A stretch of DNA of 64,000 bases, taken from NCBI GenBank assembly GCA_031216915.1, contig CM062290.1, forward strand, positions 165,683,453 to 165,747,452, given 5' to 3'. Below the pieces are notes generated by a model, which was not told the DNA's origin, searched no databases, and was given only the letters and a program-made list of their open reading frames with translations. A program made the position numbers and the translations under genes. Source of the DNA: Pictodentalium vernedei. Its lineage: Eukaryota > Mollusca > Scaphopoda > Dentaliida > Dentaliidae. Below are positions 28,644 to 40,876 of this stretch, one piece after another; position 1 is the stretch's first letter, and each line of letters opens with the position of its first letter.

Positions 28644-29262
28644 GCAACATTCTTTTATGATATGATTTGACCCTTTTTCTGGTTATTCAGACCATTCATT
28701 AAAAATGGTAATGCATGGTTCATCAAGCGCCAGAGAATAATTATAGATTTGGGACTCTGGAGATGAGGAATGATAAATGTTTGCTGTCTGCAACAGAAGT
28801 TGATGTTTGTTTGAAAATTATTTCATTAAATTTGTGTTATTAAATACTTTGCAGTCTATTCTTTACCAGGAACTATTTCTTTTTGCAGACACAGAGGACA
28901 AACAATGCTTAATTTGTAATGAAATCACTAAGTCAGTTACGGATAAAATATAAGTGTATAAAAATGTCATTTATGTCATAAAAACACACAAATATCACAG
29001 CTTATAATTACATATTTCAAGCCAAACAAGTTAAGCATTTATCTAAATATGTTTTTCCAAACACTTTCCATGTCTTACCTAGAAAATGTGATTGTATATC
29101 ACTTTCAAGGGTACGGAAATTTTTTAATTTAAGATTTGAACACTTTTAAGCATTTTTGAGGACCCATACAAACCCTGAAGGCAGATAAAATTCTAAGGAT
29201 ATAAATATAAGAGAAATGTGCATAACTGAGAGAAATAAAAAAGTAAAACATTCCAACTTAAT
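28644..29262. other. No gene seen
   Basis: AT-rich, no repeat family recognised. It lies directly downstream (minus strand) of the candidate exon at 29263-29333, so could be intron or 3' flank. Confidence 0.3.
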
Positions 29263-29333
29263 TCACTCAGAAAAAAAGAAACCTGGTCGAGGTCTTTTTC
29301 TCATCAGTATCTTGGGGGGATCTGTATCCGACT
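29263..29333 (-). CDS. Candidate host exon, partial (minus strand)
   Basis: The minus strand reads a polypyrimidine tract ending CCTTCATATTAG just above 29333, a good 3' splice site. It is followed by an open frame encoding SDTDPPKILMRKRPRPG and ending FFFSE before TGA (29263-29265). The region has no repeat match in the window. It could be a terminal coding exon, or internal with a weak donor at A-GTGAAT. No protein family recognised; short, so chance is quite possible. Confidence 0.2.
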
Positions 29334-29507
29334 CTAATATGAAGGAAAATAGAAACAGAACATTAACATAAATAATATAGGTAAACATAAAAATAACACA
29401 TGGTGGGCGCAAAACAATATACTGATAATAAAACAAAGATAGGGTTTGAAATGTGTTACAACAATGAAACAATATTAGTGTTGAAATAAACAGTTATACT
29501 ATCAGAA

Positions 29508-29759
29508 TTAACCCTTTACCTAACGTAACGGCCAAAACCGGCCAGCGCTATTCTCAAAAATCTCCAATTAATTTTCATTATTTTTTTAATTTTTTGTCTC
29601 AAAAACATAAGTTATGACCCATTGTTGGAACGAGCTCGACGAGCTCGTTCCAACGAGGGGTCATAACCTATGTTTTTGAGACAAAAAATGAAAAAAATTA
29701 GTTATTCAAGAATTATTTTTGCAAGTGTCGTCTGCTTTTCAGGTTGGGTAAAGGGTTAA
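29508..29759. mobile_element. TTAA MITE, G family copy 1
   Basis: TTAA at 29508-29511 and 29756-29759; ends CCCTTTACCTAACGTAACGG and CAGGTTGGGTAAAGGG. The hairpin is TCTCAAAAACATAAGTTATG ... CATAACCTATGTTTTTGAGA around GAGCTCGACGAGCTC. Confidence 0.9.
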
Positions 29760-29768
29760 TTGTTTGCC

Positions 29769-30016
29769 TTAACCCTTTACCCAACATAACGGCCAAAACC
29801 AGCCAGCACTATTAACAAAAATCAGCATTCATTCAATTATCATTATTTTTTTCATTTTTTGTCTAAAAAACATAGGTTATGACCCCTCTTTGGAACGAGC
29901 TCATTCCAATGAGGGGTCATAACCTATGTTTTTGAGACAAAAAATGAAAAAAAAATAGTTATTCAAGAGTTTTGTTTGCAAATGTCGTCTGCTTTTCATG
30001 TCAGGTAAAAGGTTAA
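29769..30016. mobile_element. TTAA MITE, G family copy 2, nine bases after copy 1
   Basis: TTAA at 29769-29772 and 30013-30016. Same ends and hairpin as copy 1 and same orientation, but the hairpin centre is shorter: GAGCTCATTCC lacks one GAGCTCG repeat. Confidence 0.9.
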
Positions 30017-31690
30017 AAGGAAAATGATTCAGCCAAATTGAGTCAGGGTTTTTGTCATTATTTGTCCTAGAATGCAGGACTACATAATATCCTTAAAAAT
30101 CAAATGCTGATTACTTTACAGATGACCAGGTCCTTCCAATTCAGACTGTTAGAAAAAGTATTAACCCTTTTAACACTGAGCTCAGGCCTGGAAATAAAGA
30201 GGCTACATCATAGCCCATCAGCAGGTTATGCTATGTAACATGGTGATAACCTAGAGGACAAAAGTGTAGTGACGTCTGCCTTCACTCTTTTTACTATGCC
30301 AGCCATGCTGTTTACATCTTATCGGAAATTGTTCCAAAATAAATAATAACAACTTGTTCACGCATTTTATAATTGAAGTTATTCCCATGTAACCTGAATG
30401 ATCGTTGGCAGGTCAATTCCAGGCCTGTTTGCTCCTGAATGGTATAATAATTGGTCATAAAGAATATCATGGTCAAATTCCAAGTTCCATTATGGTAAAA
30501 ATTTGTAGATAATATTTTCATTATTTCGACATCAGGGTGCAGAGTGTTAAAAAAAAATAGCCCAAATATCAACTTCTGGCACTGAACCAATTTATGGTGA
30601 AGTGAATAAACTGGAATGGACTCTGGTCTTCTTGTTAAATTTTCAGCCCTGTATACATTTATTTCAGCACTAAAACATAAATTAATATACAATATACATA
30701 AACACTGATTTTAATCCTTTCAACCTTCAGTTCCTCAATGAAATCATCTCACAGAAGAGATTTGTGTTGCTAAATTGACTGAAGATGCTAAATTTTGTAT
30801 CAGTCTTGGATGACTTCTTCTTAACTGCTACCAACAAGGACCTACTTGAAATTCTTTGCAGAATATGCAACTCTTTCAGGGATTGGTCTCTACAGGGGGC
30901 AAATGTGAGACCCTTCCCAAAGGCATTTGGGCATGATTTTTCACTAATCCCAACCTAAATTTCCCAATCTCAGTTTGCAATCGAACAAAGATTTTATGCA
31001 CAATTGGTGTCCTGAACTTGGTAGTCATAAGGACTCAGAAAACCAGTGGTTTTCTGAGGCCTTTTGACTTCCCAGTTCAGGACTCAAATTGTCTGTTAAA
31101 CTTAAATTTCTTATCTAAAGAAGCTTAGAAAGTGTCTAAATTCAAAGGTAAATGACAAGTTCTTCTTTACATGTATAAGAACAGTTTAATAGAGACCACA
31201 GAGACTAGTAAACATGATTGCATTTGACTATTTGTTACAAAACTTACTTGTAGTATACAGGCAGTTGCTTAGTTGACGTGAATTTGAGTTTTAATGTTCT
31301 CTATTCAGTTCAAATGTAAAATTTCTTAGTCTTCATATATTTTTTCCCCACCAAAACAAATTCCCAAAATGGAACCCCATGATGCAAATTTTCCCAATGG
31401 TATGGGTCCAAACCCATTTCCAAAGAGGGCAGAAGAATCCCTGTCTTTTGTCTGGCTACGTTAAGTAAATCAGACTTGGAAAAATACACACATTTGACAC
31501 AACAGAACTACAACTAGGGCTCTGGTACATTTTCAAATTTTCACAAATGAAATTATGGCGTTTCAGTTTGCTTTGATTTCTGCGTGGTAGCTAAATATTG
31601 TTTCACTGGGTTCAGTTTTATTTTTCATGATTAAATCTTTTGGAAACATAAATTTTTACATAGGGCTGTTCAAGTGTCAGTAAATTTAAA
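30017..31690. other. No gene seen
   Basis: 1.7 kb AT-rich. A 126-codon minus frame at 30312-30692 lacks recognisable domains. A small inverted repeat around 31014-31085 (CCTGAACTTGG...; AACCAGTGGTT) is the only structure noticed. Confidence 0.4.
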
Positions 31691-31938
31691 TTTTTTTTTT
31701 TTATGAGGGTTTAACGACACGATAACAGCCAGGGTCATATCATGTCGGTGACAGTTTTACAGGTGGAGGAAGCCGGAGTACCCAGAGAGAACCACCGAGC
31801 AACGACGAGCAGCTATCAGGTCTTCAACATCGTAACTCTGACATCTACACCGCGGCACAGGCAGGGTTAGATTGTTTGAAGACATGCGCACCATCGACGT
31901 GCAGTACGCCTTAGTACACAGCGTCATCATGCCCCCCG
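31691..31938 (-). mobile_element. SINE, tail type a, truncated head
   Basis: The minus-strand end has TGACATGATATGACCCTGGC, TGTCGTTAAACCC and an A-rich tail (type a). The body with GTTCTCTCTGGGTACTCC matches the others. It stops near 31938 before the head, a typical 5' truncation. No clear target duplication. Confidence 0.7.
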
Positions 31939-32454
31939 TTTCAGGAATAGTTCAAAATTAATTTGAAACTTATATTTATAAAAAATACAGTTCCAGATTT
32001 GAGAGTAAAAACACAAAAGAACACACATGGAAAACAAAATTTCAGTGCAATTTTAGACATCTGTTAATTTGACATAACTGGCAAGTACCAAAACAAGAGG
32101 CCCCACGTGGCCTTAATCGCTCACCTGACAAAGTGACTCTAAGAAGTATTTTAGGTCACCTTCACCATGTCATGCCTCATCAACATTAACTGGTTGAGTG
32201 ATAGATTTTGTTTGAAGTTCAACATTTGTTACCTAAAATTAGTTTTATTTAAAATCATTGGTGTGTGGCCAATCTCCAATGATTTTTAATAAAGCAAATT
32301 TATCTCTGCAGACAAACTGGTTTAGCATGAAGCACAAACAAGGAATGTGAAGAGATAGCCTTGGACATCTCTCCCCAACTGTGGATATCTTCCATGTGCT
32401 ACATGTATATATTTGCATGCAAGAAAACAAAAATTTTCACAAATTTTATTTTTT

Positions 32455-32773
32455 TTTATCATCATTGGAACAAGCTCAAACAGCTTATTCCAATAGGGGT
32501 ATGGGAAGATCAGGTATATTTTTGAGACAGAAATGTGAATATATAAATAATGGTGTTTTTTTGTGAATGATGCTGGAGAATTTTGCGTAAAGATATGGTA
32601 AATGGTTTGTTCTAGATACAGAATGATGCAAAAGTATTTAAATTTGATTAGGCAAGTTGTTCCTATAATGCATTTAAAAATTGAAGTAACTGTTTTTTTG
32701 CTGACGAACTTTTAGATGTGTGTGTCTGTGTTTGTGTGTGTGTGTGTGTGTGTGTTTGTGTGTGTGTGTTTGT

Positions 32774-32804
<31 letters not shown>

Positions 32805-33385
32805 AAGAGTGTTCTTGCAAACAAAATTCCTGAATAAATGGAAAATTTTATTTTTTGTGTGAAAGACATAGTGCGTGAATGTTGATTGGAACAAGCTTAG
32901 AGAGCTCATTTTAATGTGAAGTCATAAAGCTGTGTTTTACGTACGAAATTCTGGAATAACTAAAAAAATTGCTTTTTTGACTCAAAAAGCATGGTGTGCA
33001 ACCTCTCATTGGAATGAGTTCAAAAAGCTCATTCCAATGGGGTATTTACAAGCGATAAGTACATGTATGTTTAAGAGACAAAAATTAAAATTTGAATAGC
33101 GATTTTTGCGAAGAATGCTGACAAGTTTTGGCAGTTATGCTGGTAAAAAGGTAAGATATGCAAAGTGGTTGTTTTTTAGAGGCGACATTTAATTAAGGGG
33201 AATTAACCCTTGATTACTGAGGTAACTTCTAAAAGTACTGAAATTTCATGAAGCAATGTGAATAACAGACAACAGTTGCCTAAAAATTTCATGAATAACT
33301 AAAATTTTTATTCCTTTGTCTCGAAAACATGGCATATGACCTTTGTTGGAATGAGCTGAATGCGTGTGTTCCAATGAGGGGTCAT
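32455..33385. repeat. Four degenerate G-type hairpins in series
   Basis: CATTGGAACAAGCTC (32463), ATTGGAACAAGCTTAGAGAG (32885), CATTGGAATGAGTTC...GAGCTCATTCCAATG type (33008-33040) and GTTGGAATGAGCTG...GTTCCAATGAGGGGTCAT (33343-33382). Each is flanked by TTTTTGAGACA / TGTCTC words. All are decayed relatives of the module in the G and A MITEs. Confidence 0.6.
32716..32803. repeat. (GT)n followed by a 30-G run
   Basis: GTGTGTGTCTGTGTTTGTGT-type repeat at 32716-32773, then 30 consecutive G at 32774-32803. Length in the assembly is likely unreliable. Possible quadruplex or Z-DNA former. Confidence 0.9.
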
Positions 33386-33539
33386 AAAATTTGAACGAAG
33401 ATTTGTGTGAATAATGCATTAGTACTGCTAGATTTGGGTAAACGGTTCACCCTGGATACCACCCCTTCTATAGTAGATCTTTTCTGCAAATTTTGTCTAA
33501 GATTCTATCAACTTTACAAATAAATACGTTCATGAATCA

Positions 33540-35625
33540 CAATCAGATCCACCCTACAATGTTGCATACCAAATATCAAAAGATTCTGCCTGCTGGATCT
33601 GGAGAAGAAGATTTTTTAAGAAATATGCCTGAAACGCACTAAGTTAAAATTTGGGCTCCTATACGGAGCCCAAATATAAACCCAGGGGGCCGATTTGAAC
33701 AAACTTGAATCAGATCCACCCCACAATGTTGCTTACCAAATATGAAAAGATTCTGAAGCTGGATCTGGAGAAGAAGATTTTTTAAGAAATTTGCCTGAAA
33801 TGCACTAAGTTCGAATTCGAGCTTCTATAGTGAGCCCAAATATGAAACTAGGAAGCCGATTTGAACAAACTTGAATCAGATCCACCCCACAATGTTGCAT
33901 ACCAAATATCAAAAGATTCTGCCTGCTGGATCTGGAGAAGAAGATTTTTTAATAAATTTGCCCGAAATGCACTAAGTGCGAATTCGGGCTTCTATATTAA
34001 GCCCAAATATGAATCCAGGGGGCCGATTTGAACAAACTTGAATCAGATCCACCCCGCAATGTTGCATACCAAATATCAAAAGATTCTGCCTGCTGGATCT
34101 GGAGAAGAAGATTTTTGAAGAAATTTGCCTGAAATGCACTAAGTGCGAATTCGGGCTTCTATATTAAGCCCAAATATGAATCCAGGGGGCCGATATGAAC
34201 AAACTTGAATCAGATCCACCCCGCAATGTTGCATACCAAATATCAAAAGATTCTGCCTGCTGGATCTGGAGAAGAAGATTTTTGAAGAAATTTGCCCGAA
34301 ATGCACTAAGTTTGAATTCGAGCTTCTATAGTGAGCCCAAATATGAATCCAGGGGGCTGATTTGAACAAACTTGAATCAGATCCACCCCGCAATGTTGCA
34401 TACCAAATATCAAAAGATTCTGCCTGCTGGATCTGGAGAAGATGATTTTTTAAGAAATTTGCCTGAAATGCACTAAGTTCGAATTCGAGCTTCTATAGTG
34501 AGCCCAAATATGAATCTATTAAGCCGATTTGAACAAACTTGAATCAGATCCACCCCACAATGTTGCATACCAAATATCAAAAGATTCTGCCTGCTGGATC
34601 TGGAGAAGAAGATTTTTTAATAAATTTGCTTGAAATGCACTAAGTTCAAATTTGGGCTCCTATACTGAGCCCAAATATAAACCCAGGGGGCCGATTTGAA
34701 CAAACTTGAATCAGATCCACCCCACAATGTTGCTTACCAAATATGAAAAGATTCTGCCTGCTGGATCTGGAGAAGAAGATTTTTTAAGAAATTTGCATGA
34801 AATGCACTAAGTTCAAATTCGAGCTTCTATAGTGAGCCCAAATATGAATCTAGGAAGCCGATTTGAACAAACTTGAATCAGATCCACCCCACAATGTTGC
34901 ATACCAAATATCAAAAGATTCTGCCTTCTGGATCTGGAGAAGAAGATTTTTTAAGAAATTTGCCTAAATGCACTAAGTTCGAAATCGGGCTCCTATACTG
35001 AGCCCAAATATGAACCCAGGGGGCCGATTTGAACAAACTTGAATCAGATCCACCCTACAATGTTGCATACCAAATATCAAAAGATTCTGCCTGCTGGATC
35101 TGGAGAAGAAGATTTTTTAAGAAATTTGCCTGAAATGCACTAAGTTCGAAATCGGGCTCCTATACTGAGCCCAAATATTAACCCAGGGGACGATTTGAAC
35201 AATCTTGAATCAGATCCACCCCACAATGTTGCTTACCAAATATGAAAAGATTCTGCCTGCTGGATCTGGAGAAGAAGATTTTTTAAGAAATTTGCCTGAA
35301 ATGCACTAAGTTCGAATTCGGGCTTCTATAGTAAGCCCAAATATGTATCCAGGGGGCCGATTTGAACAAACTTGAATCAGATCTACCCCGCAACATTGCA
35401 TACCAAATATCAAAAGATTCTCCCTGCTGGATCTGGAGAAGAAGATTTTTGAAGAAATTTGCCTGAAATGCACTAAATTCGAATTCGAACTCCTATAGTG
35501 AGCCCAAATATGAATCTAGGGAGCCGATTTGAACAAACTTGAATCAGATCTACCCTACAATGTTGCATACCAAATATCAAAAGATTCTGCCTGCTGGATC
35601 TGGAGAAGAAGATTTTTTAATGTTT
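33540..35625. repeat. 167-bp minisatellite, 13 units
   Basis: GGATCTGGAGAAGAAGAT-type box at 33595, 33761, 33928, 34095, 34262 and so on to about 35597, a spacing of 166-167 bp. Units share CAATGTTGCATACCAAATAT and GCACTAAGTTCGAATTCG. They differ in short blocks (TTAAGCCC versus GTGAGCCC), so sub-types can be followed along the array. Confidence 0.93.
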
Positions 35626-36260
35626 TTCCCATTGCCTACAGTGTTAAAAAGTGCTGACTCAGCACTTTTTCAAAGTCCCGAAACTGTACCCTATGATAAA
35701 ACCGATGGCAATTTTTTTTTACCAATCCTTTCTGTTGGTCCTAAGGAAGCTGCACACCAAATAAAAATTCTCAGTGCCGTGCAGTTTTGGAGATATGGGC
35801 GTTTTAAATTTTTTCTATTTTTAGCTCCTGCGGTTCCCACGGGGCTGCGGGAAAAATTTTTTTTGCATAAATCAAGTACTCATGACCCAATAAGCCCTCA
35901 CATAAAATTTGGTTCAAATCAGCCTCTCGGTTTGGAAAATAGAAATTTTGGGCGGGGCAAAAAATTTTGCCCCTCTCATAACAACGTCAAGTATAGCCCC
36001 ACAAACTTCTCTTGAACAAATCTGAGTCTACACCTCAAAAGGAAGCTGCACACCAAATATCAAGTCTCTGCTACTGCTGGTTCATGAGAAGAAGATTTAC
36101 AAAGATTGTGGTGCCCCTTGGGGGTGTGGCACCACCCAGGAGGAGGGGCAACTTCATTTGAACAAATCTGAATTGGCATTAGGTAATAAACATTTAGCCA
36201 ACATTTGAATAAAATTGGGCTAGTGGTTTAGGAGGAGAAGTCGATAATGTAAAGTTAACG

Positions 36261-36330
36261 CCGGACGGACGACGACGGACGACGGACGACGGACGACGGA
36301 CGATGGACGACGGACGACGGACGACGGACA
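36261..36330. repeat. GGACGAC microsatellite
   Basis: About nine copies of GGACGAC/GGACGACG with one GGACGAT variant, directly after the minisatellite part of the H element and before its 3' hairpin end. Confidence 0.9.
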
Positions 36331-36380
36331 GAAAGTGATTAGTTAAGCTCCCCTTGAGCTTCGCTCAGGTGAGCTAAAAA

Positions 36381-38046
36381 AATACTGAAGCAACAAATTA
36401 CAAATTCCTGTGTAGAGAAGAGCAGTGTTCTTATTTAGTTTGGGTTCAATCGGTTGTAATTTGGTATTAAAAAATGGTTTCAGTTCTGTTTTGTGTTTGT
36501 TCTAAGTATAATTTTAAAGTAATGCCCCCAAAAAAAATTTACAAATGGTTGGATTGATAAAACTTGCCCAAATTTAAATGTGTTCAACTTTCAAGGCAAT
36601 TATGGTAAACCAATTTGCAAAATGGGCTTGGTCCAATTAAAATTGTATTAAAAGGTTGATTGCTGAATTATTTTTCAAAGGCGATTTGTAACATGACTAT
36701 TTTTTTAAAGATTCTATTGCTACCATCACGGGGAGCCTTGGTTTAGCAATATTTTGTTCATAAATAATTGATTTCTAACAATTTATTGGAGAGTGCCTGG
36801 TGGCACTCTCCAATAAATTATAACAAAACAATTTTATATAAATATTTTTTTCTAGTGCTGAGCAAACATCAGCACTTTTCAATAGAATCCTGATAGTGGC
36901 TTCTAGGACTCTACCAGTTAATGAATAATGATATTTACGAGATTACTCAGATTTAGTGGATACTAAAAACTGAATATATAAAAAAAACAATGTTCTTGTA
37001 ATATATATGGTGACTGGATATACCACAAGAAATGATAATATTACATAATTTGAGAATATGTTATTTATTTGGATTTTGTTACAAAAACTGAGAAACAAAA
37101 AGTTGTGGTTACACTTGCATTCTTTGGAGTTGTTTTTTGTGCGTTTTTGTGTTTATTGGGGGTAGAGGGAAGGGTGAGAAACTAAAAACACATGTGCACA
37201 ACTCTAATCTGTTGGGAGAAAACACAATTATCTTTTTGTTCATCAGTCTTCAGAACTATAGTTGAAGGGATAAACTGATCCCAAACCAGTTAGCAATTTA
37301 AGACAATGTAGAGTAAACAGGTTACCAATTGGATTTGCTTTAAATGTTGATCAGATAGTTGGCGTCTGAGTACTTAATTTTACGAACTGCACCTCAGAAG
37401 AAATCAGCGACACTTGTCTTTTTCAAATTTCCCAGATGCCATATAATTAAAAAAGGATGCTGGTTTTGTTTACATTGGCATGGCAGGGGTTCGAACCCAT
37501 GCCAAGAGAGTTCCGTTCGGCACCAACCGCCTAGCAAAACTATACTGAACCACGCACACTACTACTAGGGGTCTGTCAGTGGCCGTGTGGCGGGAGGGGT
37601 GAGGGGCAGGAGGGGATTGATAACATATGCATGCCATAAAGATTCAACTCTTTGCCTGCTGTAAGAAGTTTTTCCTGTCCCATACAAAATGTCTCTATGA
37701 CAAAGTGGAGGTATACTCCTGGCTATTGTTTATAAAATATAATGCTACGAATATGATTAGTTGTTGGATCAATGATTTCTTGACACCAGACTCTATTGTA
37801 TTTTCAATCAAATCAAGTCATGGCTGCCTTAATTTATGAAAAGTTGAAGAAAATATGTAAGAAGTTAAGATTAAGGTAGACTGTGTGATTTGTTCTATAT
37901 TACTATAGTGAAAGAGGGTTTTTGTATATTTACCTTTACAGAGAAAAAACTGTTATAACACACAGTTGGAAGATCTATTATAAATCTCACCAACATTTTG
38001 TTTAATATCAGACAAAAATAGCTTTAAGGCAGGAACTTTAAGCTGA
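36381..38046. other. No gene seen; one hairpin and one tRNA-like stretch
   Basis: Contains a hairpin at 36778-36823 (TTTATTGGAGAGTGCC / GGCACTCTCCAATAAA) akin to the one at 47078-47126, and the tRNA-like stretch listed separately. Otherwise AT-rich. Confidence 0.4.
37473..37562 (-). repeat. tRNA-like sequence (SINE head or tRNA pseudogene)
   Basis: Minus strand: GTGTGCGTGGTTCAGTATAG matches an A-box, and about 45 bp later GGGTTCGAACCCC is a perfect B-box. The stretch is short and I could not fold a convincing full cloverleaf. It may be the head of a different, truncated SINE. Confidence 0.4.
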
Positions 38047-38296
38047 CTAACCCTTTACCCAACGAATTGGCTGCACCCGCCACATAATGTGCAAATTCAG
38101 CAGTTGAAAAAATATTATTTTTCAAAAAATTTCAACAAAACCATATCATGTGACCCCCTTGTTGGAATGAGCTCGTTGAGCTCATTTCAACGAGGGGTCA
38201 TATGATATGGTTCTGTTGAAATTTTTTGAAAAATTTTTGAAAAATTATATTTAAAATAATAAATTTTGATATCGTCTGCATTGGGTAAAGGGTTAA
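38047..38296. mobile_element. TTAA MITE, A family copy 6
   Basis: Left end CTAACCCTTTACCCAACG (first T of TTAA changed), right TTAA at 38293-38296. Full hairpin ACCATATCATGTGACCCCCT ... GGGGTCATATGATATGGT around GAGCTCGTTGAGCTC. Confidence 0.87.
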
Positions 38297-38851
38297 CAAT
38301 GAGATGTAATATTTAACTTCATCTTAACAGACTTAGGACATGAAGTGTTAATTATAAAACAGTGATAAAATAGGTGAAAGACAAAGACCACAATAAAAAG
38401 TACTTGAGGAGGATCTGTTGCCAAATTTCTTAACTGATTTTAAACAGTAACAAATGGGTGCATATTACTGATTCTCTCCAGCTTTTTATGAAACCTCTGT
38501 TGACCGTGAGAAAAGGGCACTCAGTATTTTCTAACATGTTTTTGTTGCTGCCCAGTGTAAACTTGTGTACATAGAACAGGTGTAAGAACCCTTGATCTAT
38601 CCTCATTCAGGTTGGAGGTCAGAATAATTCAAGGGATGGACAGGCAAACTGTGGACAAAATCAAGATATCATCAAAAATAATGTAATGTAACCATCTTTC
38701 TCAATGTTGTCTCCGACTTTTATCCCATTAATGGAGTTACCCTGAAAAAATATTTGTTATGTATGGCTGGTTACAAAATTTCAGCAGGTAAGATGTCTCA
38801 GTTGTTTCAACATGGTTAAGTAAGGAGTAAGGGAACAAAAAAAAATAAGCA
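38297..38851. other. No gene seen
   Basis: AT-rich, nothing recognised. Confidence 0.35.
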
Positions 38852-39260
38852 TTAGGCCACATAAAGTAGATCTTCTGTTTCTCAGGCCATTATTTGTGAA
38901 ATTGCATGCGGGCGAGCGGTTTTTTATTTTATTTTTTATTTCAGTAATTACTTCTTTGCAGTCAAAAGTTCATGTTCTTGGTTCAAGTTTTAGGCCTCAT
39001 AATCTACAGAACAGCATGGGTGGTGGTGTATTTCATCCCTTGAATGCAAGAAGGCTTTGCAATGCTAAAGCATTGCAAAGCCTTTTTGCACTCAAGGGAC
39101 AAATTCATCAATTTTTTTAACTTGGGTAAAATATCAGACATAAACCATTTAATTTTAAATTTTTTTATGTTTAAATTGGTTATAAAAAGAGAGCATGCGG
39201 CATCCAAAAGGACCATGCGGGAGGGCCTGAGAAACAGATTTTTTATTTTTTTAGGCCTTA
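38852..39260. mobile_element. Hairpin MITE, C family copy 4
   Basis: The best preserved copy: left end TTAGGCCACATAAAGTAGAT, right end TTTTTTTAGGCCTTA, hairpin CTTGAATGCAAGAAGGCTTT / AAAGCCTTTTTGCACTCAAG around 39044-39098. Closest to the 25.4-kb copy, in opposite orientation. Confidence 0.78.
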
Positions 39261-39631
39261 ATATATACTTTGGAAAGATTGTGCTAAAACAATACTGATT
39301 GAAAATAACTGACAAACCAAATTTTTTTATCATGGACTGAAGAAGTCTACAATTTCTTTTAGCTTTTTTTTCTTTTCTTTATCACCTCTTTATGTGATAT
39401 TGCTTCAAAATTTATGGCATACGTATCATTACAATGGCGTGATGTGACATCAACAACAGACACTTCATACCTGTAGTGTCCCAAAATTTTGATCAAGTAA
39501 GTTTTATAAATACCGGTACTGGTCACTGAGAAATTTGAACTCCAGCTCCAAAAAGGGCTTTCAGCCCTTTTTATAGAGCATGGCTATTGGTTTCCACCAA
39601 TTAACCGGTTCACAGTGCTAGAATTTTCTAG

Positions 39632-39878
39632 TTAACCCTTTACCCAATGCACACAGTATCAAAATTTATTATTTGAATTTTTTTTTTATTTTTATTTTTC
39701 TGAAAATTCTAACTCAACCGTATCAGGTACCCCTCACCGGAACGAGCTCAATGAGCTCGTTCCTATGAGGGGTCACATGATATGTTTTTGTTGAAATTGT
39801 TTAAAAAATGATCTATTTTTTTAACTGTTCAGTTTATAGATTATACTAGCGGATGCTGCCGATTTGTTAAAGTGTTAA
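39632..39878. mobile_element. TTAA MITE, A family copy 7 (inverted)
   Basis: TTAA at 39632-39635 and 39875-39878. The left end CCCTTTACCCAATGCACACA is the GCATTGGGTAAAGGG side of the family, so the element is reversed. Hairpin at 39715-39785. Confidence 0.82.
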
Positions 39879-40876
39879 ATAAAACTCAATGAAATACTTT
39901 TTGCACTTGAATAATTTCCTTGTTTTCAAAGCTCTGTAAAAAATCAAATCAAGTCAACATTTAAATTCTGCAAATCCCTCACATCCATTCAAAAAATGTT
40001 TGCACATTTTATGAATGAAAAAATGCTAACAAATTTCTTAATCAGTTATAATTTCAGGTAATTCTATCGAGTTGTGTCAGTTATTCACCCTCAAACTTGT
40101 CAACCTCAGCACTGTAGATCGGAGTACAACTGTGATAAATTTGTATTAGAATGTAACGAGGGGAATGAGGTCAGTATCAATGCCAAACATGGAAGGACAA
40201 ACCTTTTATTAGGCCCTTAATACGATCAACTGCACTACCTAAAAAAATAGAAAAAGATTACACCAGATCTGTCAAACAAATTTTTAACTGCCACTGATTA
40301 ATGTTATAGGAGCTTCCTGTGGATTGTAATAACACAAGAATAATGTTTAAATTCAATAAATTATATAAAATTAATCTTCTCCCACCTTGATCATATCAAC
40401 CCTGAACTCCAAAAGGGATTTGTCACATTTCTGAATGGGTCTGTACAAAGGGGCCATTCCAAGACAACAGGATAAGATGAATACGTAATACTACTGGTAC
40501 AACACTTCTGAGATTCATATTTCCTTCGGCTTTCAGCCTCAGGAAATACGAATCTCAGAAGGGCAGTACAGTCCCATATACTCTGTTGAAACACTGTGTG
40601 ACAAATTTATTACCCTGCCCCTTCAGTATATTGAGTTTTGTTTTTATGACATAATCCCAAAATGGTGTTCCAGTGATGAAAACCTTGATAAAAGTGATAA
40701 TTAGAGAAACTGAATGAAATGTATCTTTCTTTATCATTGAACAAGAATGATCTGCAGTTATTTCCCTTCGATTAAACTTAAAACATTTGGGAGGCTTCAA
40801 TTCAAAGACATTGGGAAATGATGTGTCGTTATTATTGTGGGGCATAAGTTGACTTTTTAAGTGTTTTATTCGTTAC
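39879..40876. other. No gene seen; one fold-back hairpin
   Basis: Hairpin at 40504-40561 (TTCTGAGATTCATATTTCCT and complement, loop around CGGCTTTCAGCC), with weaker pairing of the flanks (CCAAAAGGGATTTGTCAC side). AT-rich otherwise. Confidence 0.45.

Larger units (their letters stand above)
32092..36380 (+). mobile_element. H element copy 1: 4.3-kb non-autonomous repeat with 167-bp minisatellite
   Basis: Starts AACAAGAGGCCCCACGTGGC, with a GGCC...GGCC hairpin, then CGCTCACCTGA. It ends TCGCTCAGGTGAGCTAAAAA, so an 11-bp subterminal inverted repeat (CGCTCACCTGA / TCAGGTGAGCG-like) is present. Inside, in order: degenerate G-type hairpins (32455-33385), 13 units of a 167-bp repeat (33540-35625), and a GGACGAC microsatellite (36261-36330). 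No coding capacity. Order and ends resemble Helitron/Helentron-derived elements of molluscs, but I cannot prove the class. Confidence 0.65.

Noticed and set aside
30312-30692. 126-codon minus-strand frame
   Set aside because: AT-rich codons, no splice sites, no domain; within expectation for 64 kb of AT-rich sequence.
32774-32803. G run as telomeric or switch-like sequence
   Set aside because: A plain homopolymer next to a GT microsatellite; no TTAGGG-type repeat.
35539-36015. 158-codon plus-strand frame at the end of the 167-bp array
   Set aside because: Begins in a minisatellite unit and runs through the non-coding 3' part of the H element; composition is chance-like.
37473-37562. Functional tRNA gene
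   Set aside because: A and B boxes are present, but I could not form a convincing cloverleaf; kept as a tRNA-like repeat.
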